A stretch of 64,000 nucleotides of DNA from Parietaria judaica. Taxonomy: Eukaryota > Streptophyta > Magnoliopsida > Rosales > Urticaceae. The stretch spans positions 26,262,586 through 26,326,585 of the forward strand of contig OX940871.1 of assembly GCA_954871525.1 (NCBI GenBank). Direction: 5' to 3'. Below are positions 1 to 10,907 of the stretch, piece by piece. The position numbers and the translations under genes are program-made. Positions within the stretch are counted from its first letter, which is position 1, and each line of letters starts with the position of its first letter. The notes under the pieces were generated by a model, which worked only from the letters and a program-made list of their open reading frames with translations, made no database searches and was not told where the DNA came from.

Positions 1-1535
1 ATTTGCGGCAAAAGTAGCTAACTTGTGGTCATTTGGACATTTGTATAGCCAATGCGATTTAATGTTGGCAATAGTATCTAATGTTTCTTAAGTACGTTTC
101 AAAATAAAACCATCTAATTAATTTTAACACTGTTAGTCAACGGTTGATGTGGGACGGTTGACCAACACGCGGACGCCTACGTGGCTGCCATGTGGCGATG
201 CTTCCTCCACTCTCGACGTGACGCGTGGCCATGATTCGTCCTCTCTCCAGGCGACACGTGGCCTGCAGAAGCCATACAAAAATAATGTCAATACTGGATT
301 TCGAACACACGATCTCCAAGGATATCACCGTTGCACTCAACCACCAAGCCCTCTAAGTTCCTTCGACCACAATGGTTGATAAAAGCATTTATATTACAAA
401 CTTAGACATAAAATCTAAGGAGTCAAAATTGTTACTAATGACATGTAATAGGTTATTTAATAAAATTTCATTAAATATAAATTATCCATATTAAGTGTAA
501 TTGAATAAATGTAATTGTATTTTTTTAAGAATAAAAATAAGATTTTTAAATTATCTATAAAACGTAATTATATTTAGAAAAAAAGTTATAGAAAATTTAT
601 ATGCTACATTCATAAATTATATAATATGTAAAATTTAACATGCAACAGACTTATAAAATGAATAAAATGACATTACATATCAATGTAACATATAAATTAT
701 CCAGACTGCGATGAATAAAATAATTTTTTAAAAATATAAATAGATTGTATTAGAAAATTTATAAATATTTTTTTATAAATATTTATACCAATGATATTTA
801 GATACACATTTTATAGATTATCTAATTTATAAATGTACCAAATAGTATTTTTAACATAAAATTTTTTATTTTTAAAAAATATACTTTTATTTCATTCACT
901 TATCATGGATAATTTATATGTAATGTAATTTTATTATTACAATTTTTATTTAGTTTTATTTTAATTCTTATTTACTTTTATTTTTATTTTTTTGAAAGAA
1001 AATCTTATTTTATTTCATTTATTTAAAAATGAATAATTTATAATTAATACAATTTTATTAGAGTTTTCATGCTACATTTTGTAAGTCTAGTTACATGTTA
1101 TATGCAACAATTTTGCATGTTACATTTTATATAGATACTATTAACTAAGTAATTATAAATACATAGAGGAACCAAACAATTAAATTGGCGTGGTGGGGGT
1201 GCGAATGTTGGGAGCCTGTGAGGGGATGGGTTCGAAACCCATCTATGTTATTAATTTTGTATGCCACGCGGTAGCGCGAGATGGAGAGGGAGGAGAGAGA
1301 GTGTAAGCTCAAAAAATAAAAAATAAGAAAAAAATATGTGGCATGCCACGTGGGCATCCGCGTGGTGGTCAATCATGCCACGTCAACCGTTGACTAACGG
1401 TGTCAAGATTAAGTGGATGAATTTTATTTCGAAACACACTTAAGAAACATTGACTATTATTGTCACAGTTTTTTCGCATTGGCTATATAAATGTCTAAAT
1501 GGTCATAAGTTGGCCACTTTTACCGCAAATTACCC
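1..1535. mobile_element. Mutator-like non-autonomous TIR element (left tip outside window)
   Basis: The first 150 bases are the reverse complement, with mismatches, of about 1380-1535. The right end reads ...CCGCAAATTACCC, so the first five bases of the left TIR (GGGTA) lie before the window. Similarity between the arms continues inward more weakly to about 370 bp, so these are long TIRs. No transposase reading frame is present, and the interior is AT-rich. The same terminal sequence recurs in the 464-bp element at 17298-17761, so this is a family. Long TIRs with a GGGTAA start suggest the Mutator superfamily. The target duplication cannot be checked because the left flank is missing. Confidence 0.75.
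296..356 (-). other. tRNA-like (SINE-head-like) module inside the left TIR
   Basis: Read on the minus strand, the segment has an A-box-like TGGTGGTTGAGTG and a B-box-like GTGTTCGAAATCC at tRNA-like spacing. The inverted counterpart at about 1180-1250 retains GGTTCGAAACC. No acceptor stem folds convincingly, so it is a tRNA-derived or tRNA-mimicking piece, not a tRNA gene. Confidence 0.4.
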
Positions 1536-3192
1536 TTTTAAATTTATTGGTGGTTATGATTACCATAATTAGAAATGAGTATTTTTTTTAAACATTGAGT
1601 CACAAATGAGCATTTGATTCATTTACCCAAATTTAAATATACTTACCAGAATTATTCCAATAATAAATATAAAATATATTGGAGAAGAGAAGTTATAGTA
1701 TATGTAATATCTTAGCAATTATTTATATCAAAATTACCGTAATCTTTGCAATCACAAGTGTAATAGTAAAATGCCAGCGAATGAGTTATTAAATATCTTA
1801 CATGCAAAGTACAATATTCTATAAATATCTTCACATTTATTAAAATAAGATCTATTTATTTATTCGTTTCTCACATAAAAAAAAAAAAAAATTCACAACA
1901 TGCCATCCTACCTTTTCCAACTATCTTGTAACTGTCCTCCTATATGATTTATTGTTTTTTTCTTGTTGATAATCTTCTCTTTTTCTATTTTGGCTGTGCA
2001 AGGGAAAAGTGAGTACAATTTCATGAAATAATATATATTTATGGGAGGCTTTGTCAGCACATGTGATTGACAACTAGAAAGTATTAATTTCTTCAACGAT
2101 TATATCAAGTAAATCATATACTCCTCCTGGGACATTATATATAAAATCAACATCTACAAATTAATTCTAAGTAAGAAGCCGGGCGGATTGCCCATAACCC
2201 GTTGCGTTCGCCAAGCCTAGGGGGAGAGTTTGGCCCGCTAGATTCAATGTTCGTCGCAGAACGGGATAAGTTTTCGAAGAGCTATAGAATCTCATCCCGA
2301 AATGCAAGCATTGACTCATAATATCACTCGACGATCTATATCTACGAGATAGAAAGGGGTCATTCTTTATGAGGCGTGACAAAATTTTATCAAGTCGAGA
2401 TAGGATGGTCATTTTAAAGGCAGTTAGGGTTCTTACGAAGCATGACGAATTTCCTCAAAATCCAAATAAAATAATTATAGATAACAAATAAAGTAGTCCA
2501 AATAAAATTCAAATGCGACTGTCAAAATTATAGCATAAAATTCAAAAAATAAAATAAAAATCAACAACACAAATATAATTATAAGCAGAGCGTGTGGTTT
2601 TGAGTCAATACTGGACTCATAAATTTAGCCAAATATTATTGGACAACATACAATATAAAAACACTAAATTATGTACATTAACATTACATACTTTCCAATT
2701 TCTTATGTACACAGAACATAGCATTTGAATAGATAAGCTGAAGATCACCATTTATTATATTTTATTTTATTTTATTTTGTTGCTTATGATCTATTTGAAA
2801 ATGAGTTGCTTTAAAAATAAGCAAAGACAACGTGCTATTTAATGATGCAACAAACTTGCTGACTTCTTTTTCCTTTATAAGTTTTAACTACATACTAACA
2901 ACCTAAATCTATTAATTAGTCCCACTTCTTAATACCTTGGTGATTTCAATTTCTTGTTTTTATCTCTGATTCAAATAACTACATCACAACTAGAATGAGA
3001 CTCTTATTTATTTTTATATATTTATTATATTTACATAATAATAATCCCAAGGTTTTATATCTTCACTACAAACAAGTTGGAATCATGAAAAACTTCAGTT
3101 GCTACAGTATATATATGTGTATCTGTAATCTATTAACTTTTTGAAAAAAATAATTTATGTGAAAATCTTTTTACATGTTTTTCCATTGTATA
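1536..3192. other. Gene-free AT-rich spacer with one unexplained GC-richer island
   Basis: I see no gene. The stretch is mostly A+T. About 2172-2430 is clearly richer in G+C and is open for 81 codons on the minus strand (2167-2412), but the translation resembles no family I recognise. It could be a repeat fragment. Confidence 0.5.
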
Positions 3193-3759
3193 TGTGAGTT
3201 TAAGCTTGACTTAGTCCGGGTGACGACCAGAACCCAGGACGGGCAGAAACACTTGCGAGAAGTCAGCCCGGGTACCGACCAGAACAAAAGACGGACAGAC
3301 GTTCAACCCAGCCCGGGTGAACACATGAAGAGAATCCGCATAGAAGGCAAGCTCAGCCCGGAGCATACGAGCAGGTAAGCTCGGGGACAGAAAGACTGTC
3401 CGGGCAGGAAAGGGAAAGTCTACCCAGAGAGGAAAACGCGTAGCTTGAGGAGCAAGCAAATCAAGTCAAAGATTTGACGAGATTATTTAGGGTAGTTTCC
3501 AGATTTAGTGCGACTCTGTTAGCTAGGGTTTTTTTTGCCTATGTGAGGCCTATATAAACCTAGCTGTGTACTCTGTAAACTGGAGCGGAAAGAATTTAGT
3601 TGAGTAGTGTTTGAGTCCATTAAGTTTTTTAGTTTATCTCTTTGTAATTGCCTTCAATATTAATCAGAGAATTTCTTCTCCCAAATTCGTGTTCTTAAGT
3701 TCGTTTGATTCGTGGTGATTATTCGTGTTATTCGCACATCCGTGATTTGGGATCCAACA
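3193..3759 (+). repeat. 5' LTR of copia 1
   Basis: It begins TGTGAG and ends CCAACA. It differs from the 3' LTR by three substitutions: one near 3376, one in the T-run near 3528, and the last base. A TATA box lies in the middle. Confidence 0.95.
3551..3558 (+). promoter_or_regulatory. LTR TATA box
   Basis: TATATAAA lies about 200 bp before the LTR end and marks the U3/R boundary region. It is conserved in the 3' LTR and in the solo LTR at 43102-43650. Confidence 0.75.
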
Positions 3760-3761
3760 AG

Positions 3762-3773
3762 TGGTATCAGAGC
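3762..3773 (+). other. Primer binding site (initiator-Met tRNA)
   Basis: TGGTATCAGAGC is complementary to the 3' end of plant initiator-Met tRNA and lies two bases after the 5' LTR. Confidence 0.9.
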
Positions 3774-3787
3774 TTCAATCGAAGAAC

Positions 3788-4629
3788 ATGTCTTCATCAG
3801 AATCGGCGATCAGAGATCTGGTTGTGAAGAAACCAGAATCCAGGGAAGGCACAGTAACACTCCATTACCCCATGCTCACGAAGAGCAATTACGTCGTATG
3901 GGCGCTGAAGATGAGGGTGAATCTGGAAGCGCAGGGAGTGTGGGAGGCCATTGAAGGTGGCGACTCTGAAGGGCGCAAAGAAAGAATGGCACTCAGAGAA
4001 ATCTACCAAGCCGTTCCAGAAGAACTCATTCTCATGCTCTCTAAGAAGGACTCCGCAAAGGAAGCATGGAAGACGCTTCGGCTATGCACATGGGCGCGGA
4101 TCGTGTCAAGGATGCCAAAGTCTAGACCCTGAAGAGTGAATTCGAGGTCATGTAGATGAAGGAAAACGATTCGGTGGACAACTTTGCGCTGAGACTCACG
4201 TCCATTGTGACCAGCATACGCTCGTTGGGAGACAAGGTGGACGAGACCACCATTGTCACAAGATTTCTATGTGCGTTGCCTCGCAGGTACATGCAGATAG
4301 TGACGTCGATTGAGCAGTTCGGCGATCTCAAGACCATGACGGTTGAAGAGGTTGTTGGGCGTCTCAAAACTCACGAAGAGAGACTTCGGGGCTACGGAGA
4401 TAAAGGAGACGAGCAAAATCTCCTTCTCAAGCATGAAGAGTGGACAGCGAGAAAGAGAAGATCCGGGCAGCCGAATCTATCTCAAGTTTCTCAGGACAGA
4501 ACAGCTATAGTGGAGAGGTCCGAGGACGCGAACAAGGTCGAGGACGAGGTCGAGGAAGAGATTCGCGAGGACGCGGAAGCAGCTCAAGCCGTCAAGAAGG
4601 AACGACAAGGAGAGACAAGAGAACGGTGA
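3788..4629 (+). pseudogene. Copia 1 gag, broken
   Basis: The likely start is ATG 3788 (MSSSES...), 14 bases after the primer binding site. The first frame reads a typical copia gag N-terminus (YPMLTKSNY, WALKMRVNLEAQGVWEAIE). Around 4080 a one-base change shifts the frame. The continuing frame meets TAG at 4123 and again at 4153, then runs open from 4156 to 4629 (DETTIVTRFL, RRYMQIVTSIEQ). A third frame takes over near 4470 and carries the Arg/Gly-rich linker into the zinc knuckle. Gag would form the virus-like particle, but this copy cannot encode a full one. Confidence 0.9.
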
Positions 4630-4631
4630 AG

Positions 4632-5717
4632 TGCTACTCGTGTCAGAAGCTCGGGCACTTCGCATCGGAGTGCCGGAGCAGTTACCAGGGCGAGGAGGCG
4701 AATCTAGCGAGGTTCCCAGACGACCAGCCGGCATTGTTATTTGCCGAGCAGGTAATGCACCTGGCCGGACAAAACGGCGAGCACGAAGCCGAGGAGAATT
4801 GCCCGGAGGATTTCAGTGATCAGCGATTTAGCGAGGAGAAAGCCGAGCAGCGCTACCCGAAGAAGACCAGCGAGCAGGTCTTCCTCATCGAGGACAAGGT
4901 TTTTGCAAACCTCCTCACGCACGATGAGAAAAGAGTCAGTACCGACATATGGTACATCGACAACGGTGCCAGCAACAACATGACCGGGGACCGAGCTAAT
5001 TTTGAAGAGCTCGATGAGAATATCATGGGCAACGTGAAATTCGGCGACGAATCCGTCGTAGAGATTAAAGGCAGAGGGTCGATCTTGTTCGAGTGCAAGA
5101 ATGGCAACCAGCGTTTGATGACCCAGGTTTACTACATCCCGAAGTTGAAGAGCAACATCATCAGTTTAGGACAGATGACGGAGATTGAGAATACGGTGGT
5201 GCTAGCCGGGCCCTACCTGAAGATGTGGACCAAGGATGGAGTGCTGCTGATGAAGGTGGAGCGGACACCCAACAGACTCTACAAAGTCCTCTTGAAGACA
5301 AGCCAGCCCGTCTGCCTCATGGCGTCGATGGCAGATCCGGCTTGGCTGTGGCACGCTCGACTCGGACACGTGAACTTTCACGCGCTCAAGATGATGGGCG
5401 AGAAGAACTTGGCTTTCGGAGTTCCTAAGAGACAACACCCCGATCAGCTATGTGAGAGCTGCATGATCGCGAAGCAGGCGAGGATACCCTTCCCGATCAA
5501 GGCCAAGTTCAGAGCCGACAGACCCATACAGTTAGTGCACGCTGACCTCTCGGTCCGATCACCCCTGCGACCACGGCCGGAAACAATTATTTCTTCCTAC
5601 TTGTTGACGACTACAGTCGATGGATGTGGGTGTACATGCTCAAAGAGAAGAGCGGAGCTTTCAAGACTTTCAGGAAGTTCAAAAAACTTGTGGATAATAG
5701 CACGGTGCACAGGTTGA
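4632..5717 (+). pseudogene. Copia 1 zinc knuckle, protease and start of integrase
   Basis: The frame begins with the CCHC nucleocapsid knuckle CYSCQKLGHFASEC at 4632. An acidic linker follows, then the aspartic protease motif DNGAS at about 4959. Many plant copia elements have DNGAS in place of DSGAS. The integrase zinc-binding region follows (HARLGHVNFHAL, then QLCESCMIAKQ), and then the first catalytic Asp in HADL. Near 5565 the frame is lost: HADLSVRSPLRP replaces the expected sequence after HADL, and the integrase core continues in another frame. Confidence 0.9.
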
Positions 5718-8047
5718 AGGTCTTGCGTACAGACCGAGGAGGAGAATTTACCTCACAGCAGTTCGGAGAGTTCTGCGACGAGGAATGAATTCAGCGACAC
5801 CTATCCGCACCCCGCACGCCTCAGCAGAATGGTGTTGTGGAACAACGAAACCGGACTGTGATGAACACAACGAGGAGCTTGCTAAAGAGTATGCAGGTTC
5901 CGGCCAGGTTTTGGGGAGAAGCAGTGAGACATGCGGTCTATCTGCTTAACCGTTTTCCGACCAAGGCACTAGGATAATGCACTCCCTACCAGGCGTGGTA
6001 CGGAAAGAAACCCCACTTAGAGCACTTGAAAGTGTTCGGGAGCACCGCACATGTGAAGATTGCGGGCCTTAATCTCAAGAAGTTGGATGATCGGAGTCAG
6101 AGGATGGTGTACCTTGGAGCAGAGGAAGGAAGCAAGGCACATAGATTCTACGATCCACGACACGGCAGACTCCAAGTGAGCAGAGATGCTGTGTTCGAAG
6201 AAGAGATAAAGTGGGATTGGCGCGACGAACAGGGAGAACCCGAGCAGAACTCAGTGGAGTTCAGTGTCGAAAAAGACCAGGATGTTGCCGAGAAGGAACA
6301 GCCCGGAACACCCAGCTCAGGAACAGTCTTGCCAGAGATGAGGGAACCCAGCCCGGGAGAGAGCACCCCGGACACACCACGGACACCAAGTCCGAGCAGG
6401 ACCAGCCCGTCCAGCTCAGGAGATTCCTCTATTAAAGATGGACCACGAGGATTCCGACCTCTAGCCGAAGTCTACGAGCAGACTCAAGAGGTGGATTTAG
6501 AGGAACTCTCATTGCTATGGGCAGAAGAGCCAGCCAACTTCCAAGAGGCAGCAGTCGAGCAGGAGTGGCAGGAAGCGATGAAGAAGGAGATGGAGTCCAT
6601 CGAGAAGAACAGGACATGGGAGCTAACTGACCTTCCAAAAGGTTACAAGTACATCGGCCTGAAGTGGGTGTACAAGCTGAAGAAGGACACAGAGGGGAAT
6701 GTCCTTAAGAACAAGGCAAGACTGGTAGCTAAAGGCTACGTGCAGAAGAAAGGTATAGACTTCGGCGAAGTCTTTGCACTAGTATCGAGAATGGACACGA
6801 TCAGACTGATTCTTGCCTTAGCAGCGCATCGAGGATGGGATGTTCACCACATGGATGTCAAATCGGCATTCCTAAACGGTGACCTCGAGGAAGAAGTGTA
6901 CGTCAAGCAACCAGAGGGGTTCGGCATCACAGGCAAGGAACAGAAGGTGTACAGGCTTTCCAAGGCCCTATACGGGTTGAGACAAGCACCCAGAGCATGG
7001 AACATACGTCTCGACAAGAGCCTGAAAAATCTTGGATTGGCAAAGTGTCTGAGGGATCAGGCAGTTTACACCAGGAGTACCGGACATAAGACTCTGATCG
7101 TGGGAGTATATGTGGACGACCTGATCGTCACAGGATCCAGCGCAGGAGGCATAAATGGATTCAAGCAGCAAATGATGGCCGAATTCGAGATGAGCGATCT
7201 CGGATTACTTTCGTACTATCTTGGGATCGAGGTGGGACAGAAGAAAGACTGTATTACGCTGAAGCAGTCGGCCTATGCGAGGAAGATCCTTAAACAGTTC
7301 GAGATGGAGGACTGTAACTCGAGCAAGTACCCCATGGAGGCGAAGCTACAGCTCGGAAAGGACGCTGAAGGAAAGAAAGTGGATCCCACGGACTACAGCC
7401 GCGTGATCGGGTGTTTAAGGTATCTCACTCATACCCGACCAGACATTGAACACTCCGTAGGAATAGTCAGTCGCTACATGGAGAACCCCACAAGTGCACA
7501 CCAGCAAGCGGTGAAGCACATATTGCGTTACATAAAAGGGACGACGGACTACGGGATCCAGTATGACCGAGGAAGTGAAGCATAAGTACTGGTCGGCTTT
7601 ACGGACAGAGATTTGGCCGGTGACATCGATGATAGAAAGAGTACCAGAGGTATGGCGTTTTATCTCAACGGGAATCTAATCACTTGGCAATCCCAGAAGC
7701 AGCAAACAGTAGCTTTATCCTCGTGTGAAGCAGAGTTCATGGCAGCAACCGCAGCAGCGTGTCAGGCTATGTGGTTAAAAGGGCTACTCAATGAGATGAT
7801 GGGTTCCGAGCAGAAACCACCAACTCTCTACGTGGATAACAAGTCTGCAATCGCGTTGATGAAGAATCCAGTGTTTCACGGACGAAGCAAGCACATAGAC
7901 ACGAAGTATCACTATATTCGTGAGTGTGTAGAGTTCATTAGCACAAGGGAACATCGGGCATATATTCTCACGAAGGCATTGGCGAGAGTAAAGTTCTCAG
8001 AGATGAGAGTGCTACTCGGAGTAATAAGTGTAGCAAGTCAAGCTTAC
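5568..8047 (+). pseudogene. Copia 1 integrase core, reverse transcriptase and RNase H
   Basis: In one frame this reads the rest of the integrase core (VDDYSRW, TDRGGEF with the second Asp, VVEQRNRT with the Glu). It is interrupted by TGA at 5786 and TAA at 5975. The reverse transcriptase is then open from 6026 to 7582 ([42 protein letters not shown]), with the catalytic YVDD at 7109-7120. TAA at 7583 separates it from RNase H (DIDDRKSTRGMAFY, LSSCEAEFMA, YVDNKSAIALMKNP). Relative to copia 2, a short in-frame piece after IRECVE is missing. With two stops in integrase and one before RNase H, the product would be truncated. Confidence 0.9.
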
Positions 8048-8056
8048 GGGGGAGAA
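8046..8056 (+). other. Polypurine tract of copia 1
   Basis: ACGGGGGAGAA abuts the 3' LTR and would prime plus-strand synthesis. Confidence 0.85.
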
Positions 8057-8623
8057 TGTGAGTTTAAGCTTGACTTAGTCCGGGTGACGACCAGAACCCA
8101 GGACGGGCAGAAACACTTGCGAGAAGTCAGCCCGGGTACCGACCAGAACAAAAGACGGACAGACGTTCAACCCAGCCCGGGTGAACACATGAAGAGAATC
8201 CGCATAGAAGGCAAGCTCAGCCCGGAGCATACGAGCAGGTCAGCTCGGGGACAGAAAGACTGTCCGGGCAGGAAAGGGAAAGTCTACCCAGAGAGGAAAA
8301 CGCGTAGCTTGAGGAGCAAGCAAATCAAGTCAAAGATTTGACGAGATTATTTAGGGTAGTTTCCAGATTTAGTGCGACTCTGTTAGCTAGGTTTTTTTTT
8401 GCCTATGTGAGGCCTATATAAACCTAGCTGTGTACTCTGTAAACTGGAGCGGAAAGAATTTAGTTGAGTAGTGTTTGAGTCCATTAAGTTTTTTAGTTTA
8501 TCTCTTTGTAATTGCCTTCAATATTAATCAGAGAATTTCTTCTCCCAAATTCGTGTTCTTAAGTTCGTTTGATTCGTGGTGATTATTCGTGTTATTCGCA
8601 CATCCGTGATTTGGGATCCAACG
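8057..8623 (+). repeat. 3' LTR of copia 1
   Basis: It has the same 567-bp length as the 5' LTR. It ends CCAACG, so the canonical terminal A is mutated. GTATA follows at once. Confidence 0.95.
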
Positions 8624-8650
8624 GTATATACAGTATTAAGAATCTTTTTA

Positions 8651-9159
8651 GGGCTAATTCTGGTATAAGTTTCAATCCTTTTTTTTCTCGGAAAAAGTTC
8701 CATTTTTTTGTTTTGAATCCTTATTGGTACCTCCGTCAAAATTTTCGTCCTCAACCGTCACTCATGCCACGTCAAAATTTTGGTTTTGTATTCTAATTCT
8801 TTCTTTTACCCGGTCAAAGTTCCAATTCTCTAGTTTTGTCTCCACATTTCATTATCGTGAGAATTATGTGCCATGGATTGCGCCATTTTTGGGGTTTGAT
8901 AAAGCAATTGTGCTCCCGTTTAAGTACATACCTCACTATTGTCTTTAATTGTCCAACTTTGTGATGGCTAATTTTTCCCGAGAAAGAAGACAACAATTAG
9001 TAACGGTGGCATGAGTAACGGTGGAGGATGGAAATCTTGACGGAGGTACCAATAGAGATACAAAACCAAAGAATTAGAACTTTGTCCGGGCAAAAAAGAG
9101 AATTTGAACTTACTAGTCCATTTTTTGAAAGTATTAGAACTTTTACCGGGACTAATCCC
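8651..9159. mobile_element. Mutator-like MITE, family A copy 1
   Basis: The left end GGGCTAATTCTGG and right end CCGGGACTAATCCC are inverted repeats that continue inward for over 100 bp through the motif ATTGGTACCTCCGTCAA and its complement. The flanks TCTTTTTA and TCGTTTTTA look like an eroded 9-bp target duplication. A sister copy at 63217-63757 has an exact duplication. There is no coding capacity. It lies 22 bp beyond the target duplication of copia 1. Confidence 0.75.
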
Positions 9160-10530
9160 TCGTTTTTATTAGAGTATATTATCCGGATAATGTACAATAA
9201 TCAATGTTAATGAGTCCGAGGGTCAAACTTACTAGTATAGTTTTTGCGATTAGTTTTTACAATAATCAATAATCGATTAGTTTTTTTTAAAAGATTTTAA
9301 AAAACAGTAGCTGACTGGGGTTATCGCAAAATACTATATGATTAAGATTTTAGAGATATTTATTATGAATATTAATTATTATAAACGAATTTTTTATTCA
9401 TTAATATTTTTTTTTTAATTTTTCCGATAAAAAATAAATTTTAGAAGGATGTTTGCTCAAGTTTTACTTAAAGCATATTAATTATTATATATGAAATAAT
9501 TCTAGCAAGCGATTTTCGGCGTCCGATAGCTTGTCACCCACTGAGATTGAAAAAACAGCGGGTTCTTGAACCCTAATACTAATATATTAGCATTTCTAAC
9601 CAAGAAAAGAGTGTATATAAGATATTTATTTGTGATTTTGGAATCAAATTTTAGTTCTTCTAAAAAAGATAGTTCTAAATACAATTTCTTTTTCTACGTA
9701 ACCAATTCACGGCTTCTGATTTATAAGTTATAACACATAAATTTGGCTAATGATTGATTTGGTTTCCATAATTTCCCAAATTTACATGTTTAATTGAAGT
9801 TCCGAAGTACAGAAAAACTCTGGTTTTGAGTCTTAAGATTCTTTTAATTATATATTCCTGTATACATATATGTATTATTATTATTACTATTATTAATATT
9901 ATTATTTATTATTCATATGTGCCATACAATACGTGATTAGCCCGGCACGTCTGAAACAAAAATCATACGGTTATATAAATTTAAATGAAGCTCGTTTCTC
10001 ACTTCAATATGTAGCACTTGATTCCAAGAATATTGATTATTTTTAGCTGATTTTTTAAGCAATAAGCAAGAATATCAGTGCCTTTTAAAAAATTAAATTC
10101 ATTTCACTTTAATTCATATGCTACTTTTCTCGTGAAACTTCTGTTTTGACGTTGACAAAATTTTTTACTTATAAATGGCCTTATTTTAAGTATACTAACG
10201 TTTTTAATGGGCTCAATTTATGTACTATATAACATTTTTTTCTTGCATATCATTTCACCTGAACACTCTAGCTAGATTGAACTTTTGTGTTTAATAAGAT
10301 TACTTATAAAATAATTTTGTTATTTTTATAACGAACAGTTGATATTTTGAACTAAAACTTCAGAGGATGCAAAATAAAACTTGAATTAAAAAGAGCACAT
10401 ATTGATAAAGTTGAGTAAGAATAGTTCCTGTCAAAATCAAAATGTGTATCTTTACTGAATTATATATTTAGGTGTTGATACCAAGAAATAGAAGGTGTTG
10501 ATGCAAGAAAAAAATAAATCAAAGACTATA
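9160..10530. other. Gene-free AT-rich spacer
   Basis: I see only AT-rich sequence, with short ATT runs near 9870-9912. No reading frame is worth keeping. Confidence 0.6.
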
Positions 10531-10690
10531 GCGACCCAACTTTGTATATTGGGCTGAGCCCATTGTCGTACATAGACTTCCATAGGACCCAAGACTTACG
10601 CGGTTGGATCAGAACCGAGTCTGTTGACCCGTTACCACGAAAGTCCGTTCCCTCCGCCTGAGCAATCTATTGGTCCATTACTCATCACTA
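10531..10690 (+). repeat. Fragment of dispersed LTR-like repeat (family L3)
   Basis: The segment contains GCGACCCAA, TTGGGCTGAGCCCATTG, then GGATCAGAACCGAGTC and TGACCCGTTACCACGAAAG. The second pair matches the repeat units at 41407-42115 and, inverted, 47100-47346. It is too short to classify. Confidence 0.45.
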
Positions 10691-10907
10691 AATAATGAAT
10701 TTTTTTCAAATTATATTACCAATCTAAGTCTTCTAATATTTTTTGGAGCCTAAACTATTATTGAAAATTATGTGACAATGATGTTTTCTTATTATAAATT
10801 ATTATAATCGTCATAAGATAATTTTTGAAAACTTAAAATATTATAATGACGCGATTTTCAAAAGTTTTCAAAAATAATTAATTGCTTATGAATAAATAAA
10901 AATCTAA

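Larger units (their letters stand above)
3193..8623 (+). mobile_element. Ty1/copia LTR retrotransposon 1, structurally complete, coding region broken
   Basis: The element has two 567-bp LTRs (3193-3759 and 8057-8623) and a 5-bp target duplication GTATA at 3188-3192 and 8624-8628. A primer binding site matching initiator-Met tRNA starts two bases after the 5' LTR, and a purine tract precedes the 3' LTR. Domains run gag, CCHC knuckle, protease, integrase, reverse transcriptase, RNase H, which is the copia order. I count three differences between the LTRs, yet the interior carries at least three frameshifts and five in-frame stops. The element cannot make a full polyprotein, so recent movement would have needed proteins supplied in trans. 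A solo LTR of the same family lies at 43102-43650. Confidence 0.95.

Noticed and set aside
3211..3459. Open frame of 82 codons on the minus strand of the copia 1 LTR
   Set aside because: It lies wholly inside the LTR, recurs in both LTRs as non-coding sequence, and matches no protein family.
7613..8341. Treating the end of this frame as protein beyond RNase H
   Set aside because: After the RNase H motifs near 8040 the frame merely runs through the purine tract into the 3' LTR.
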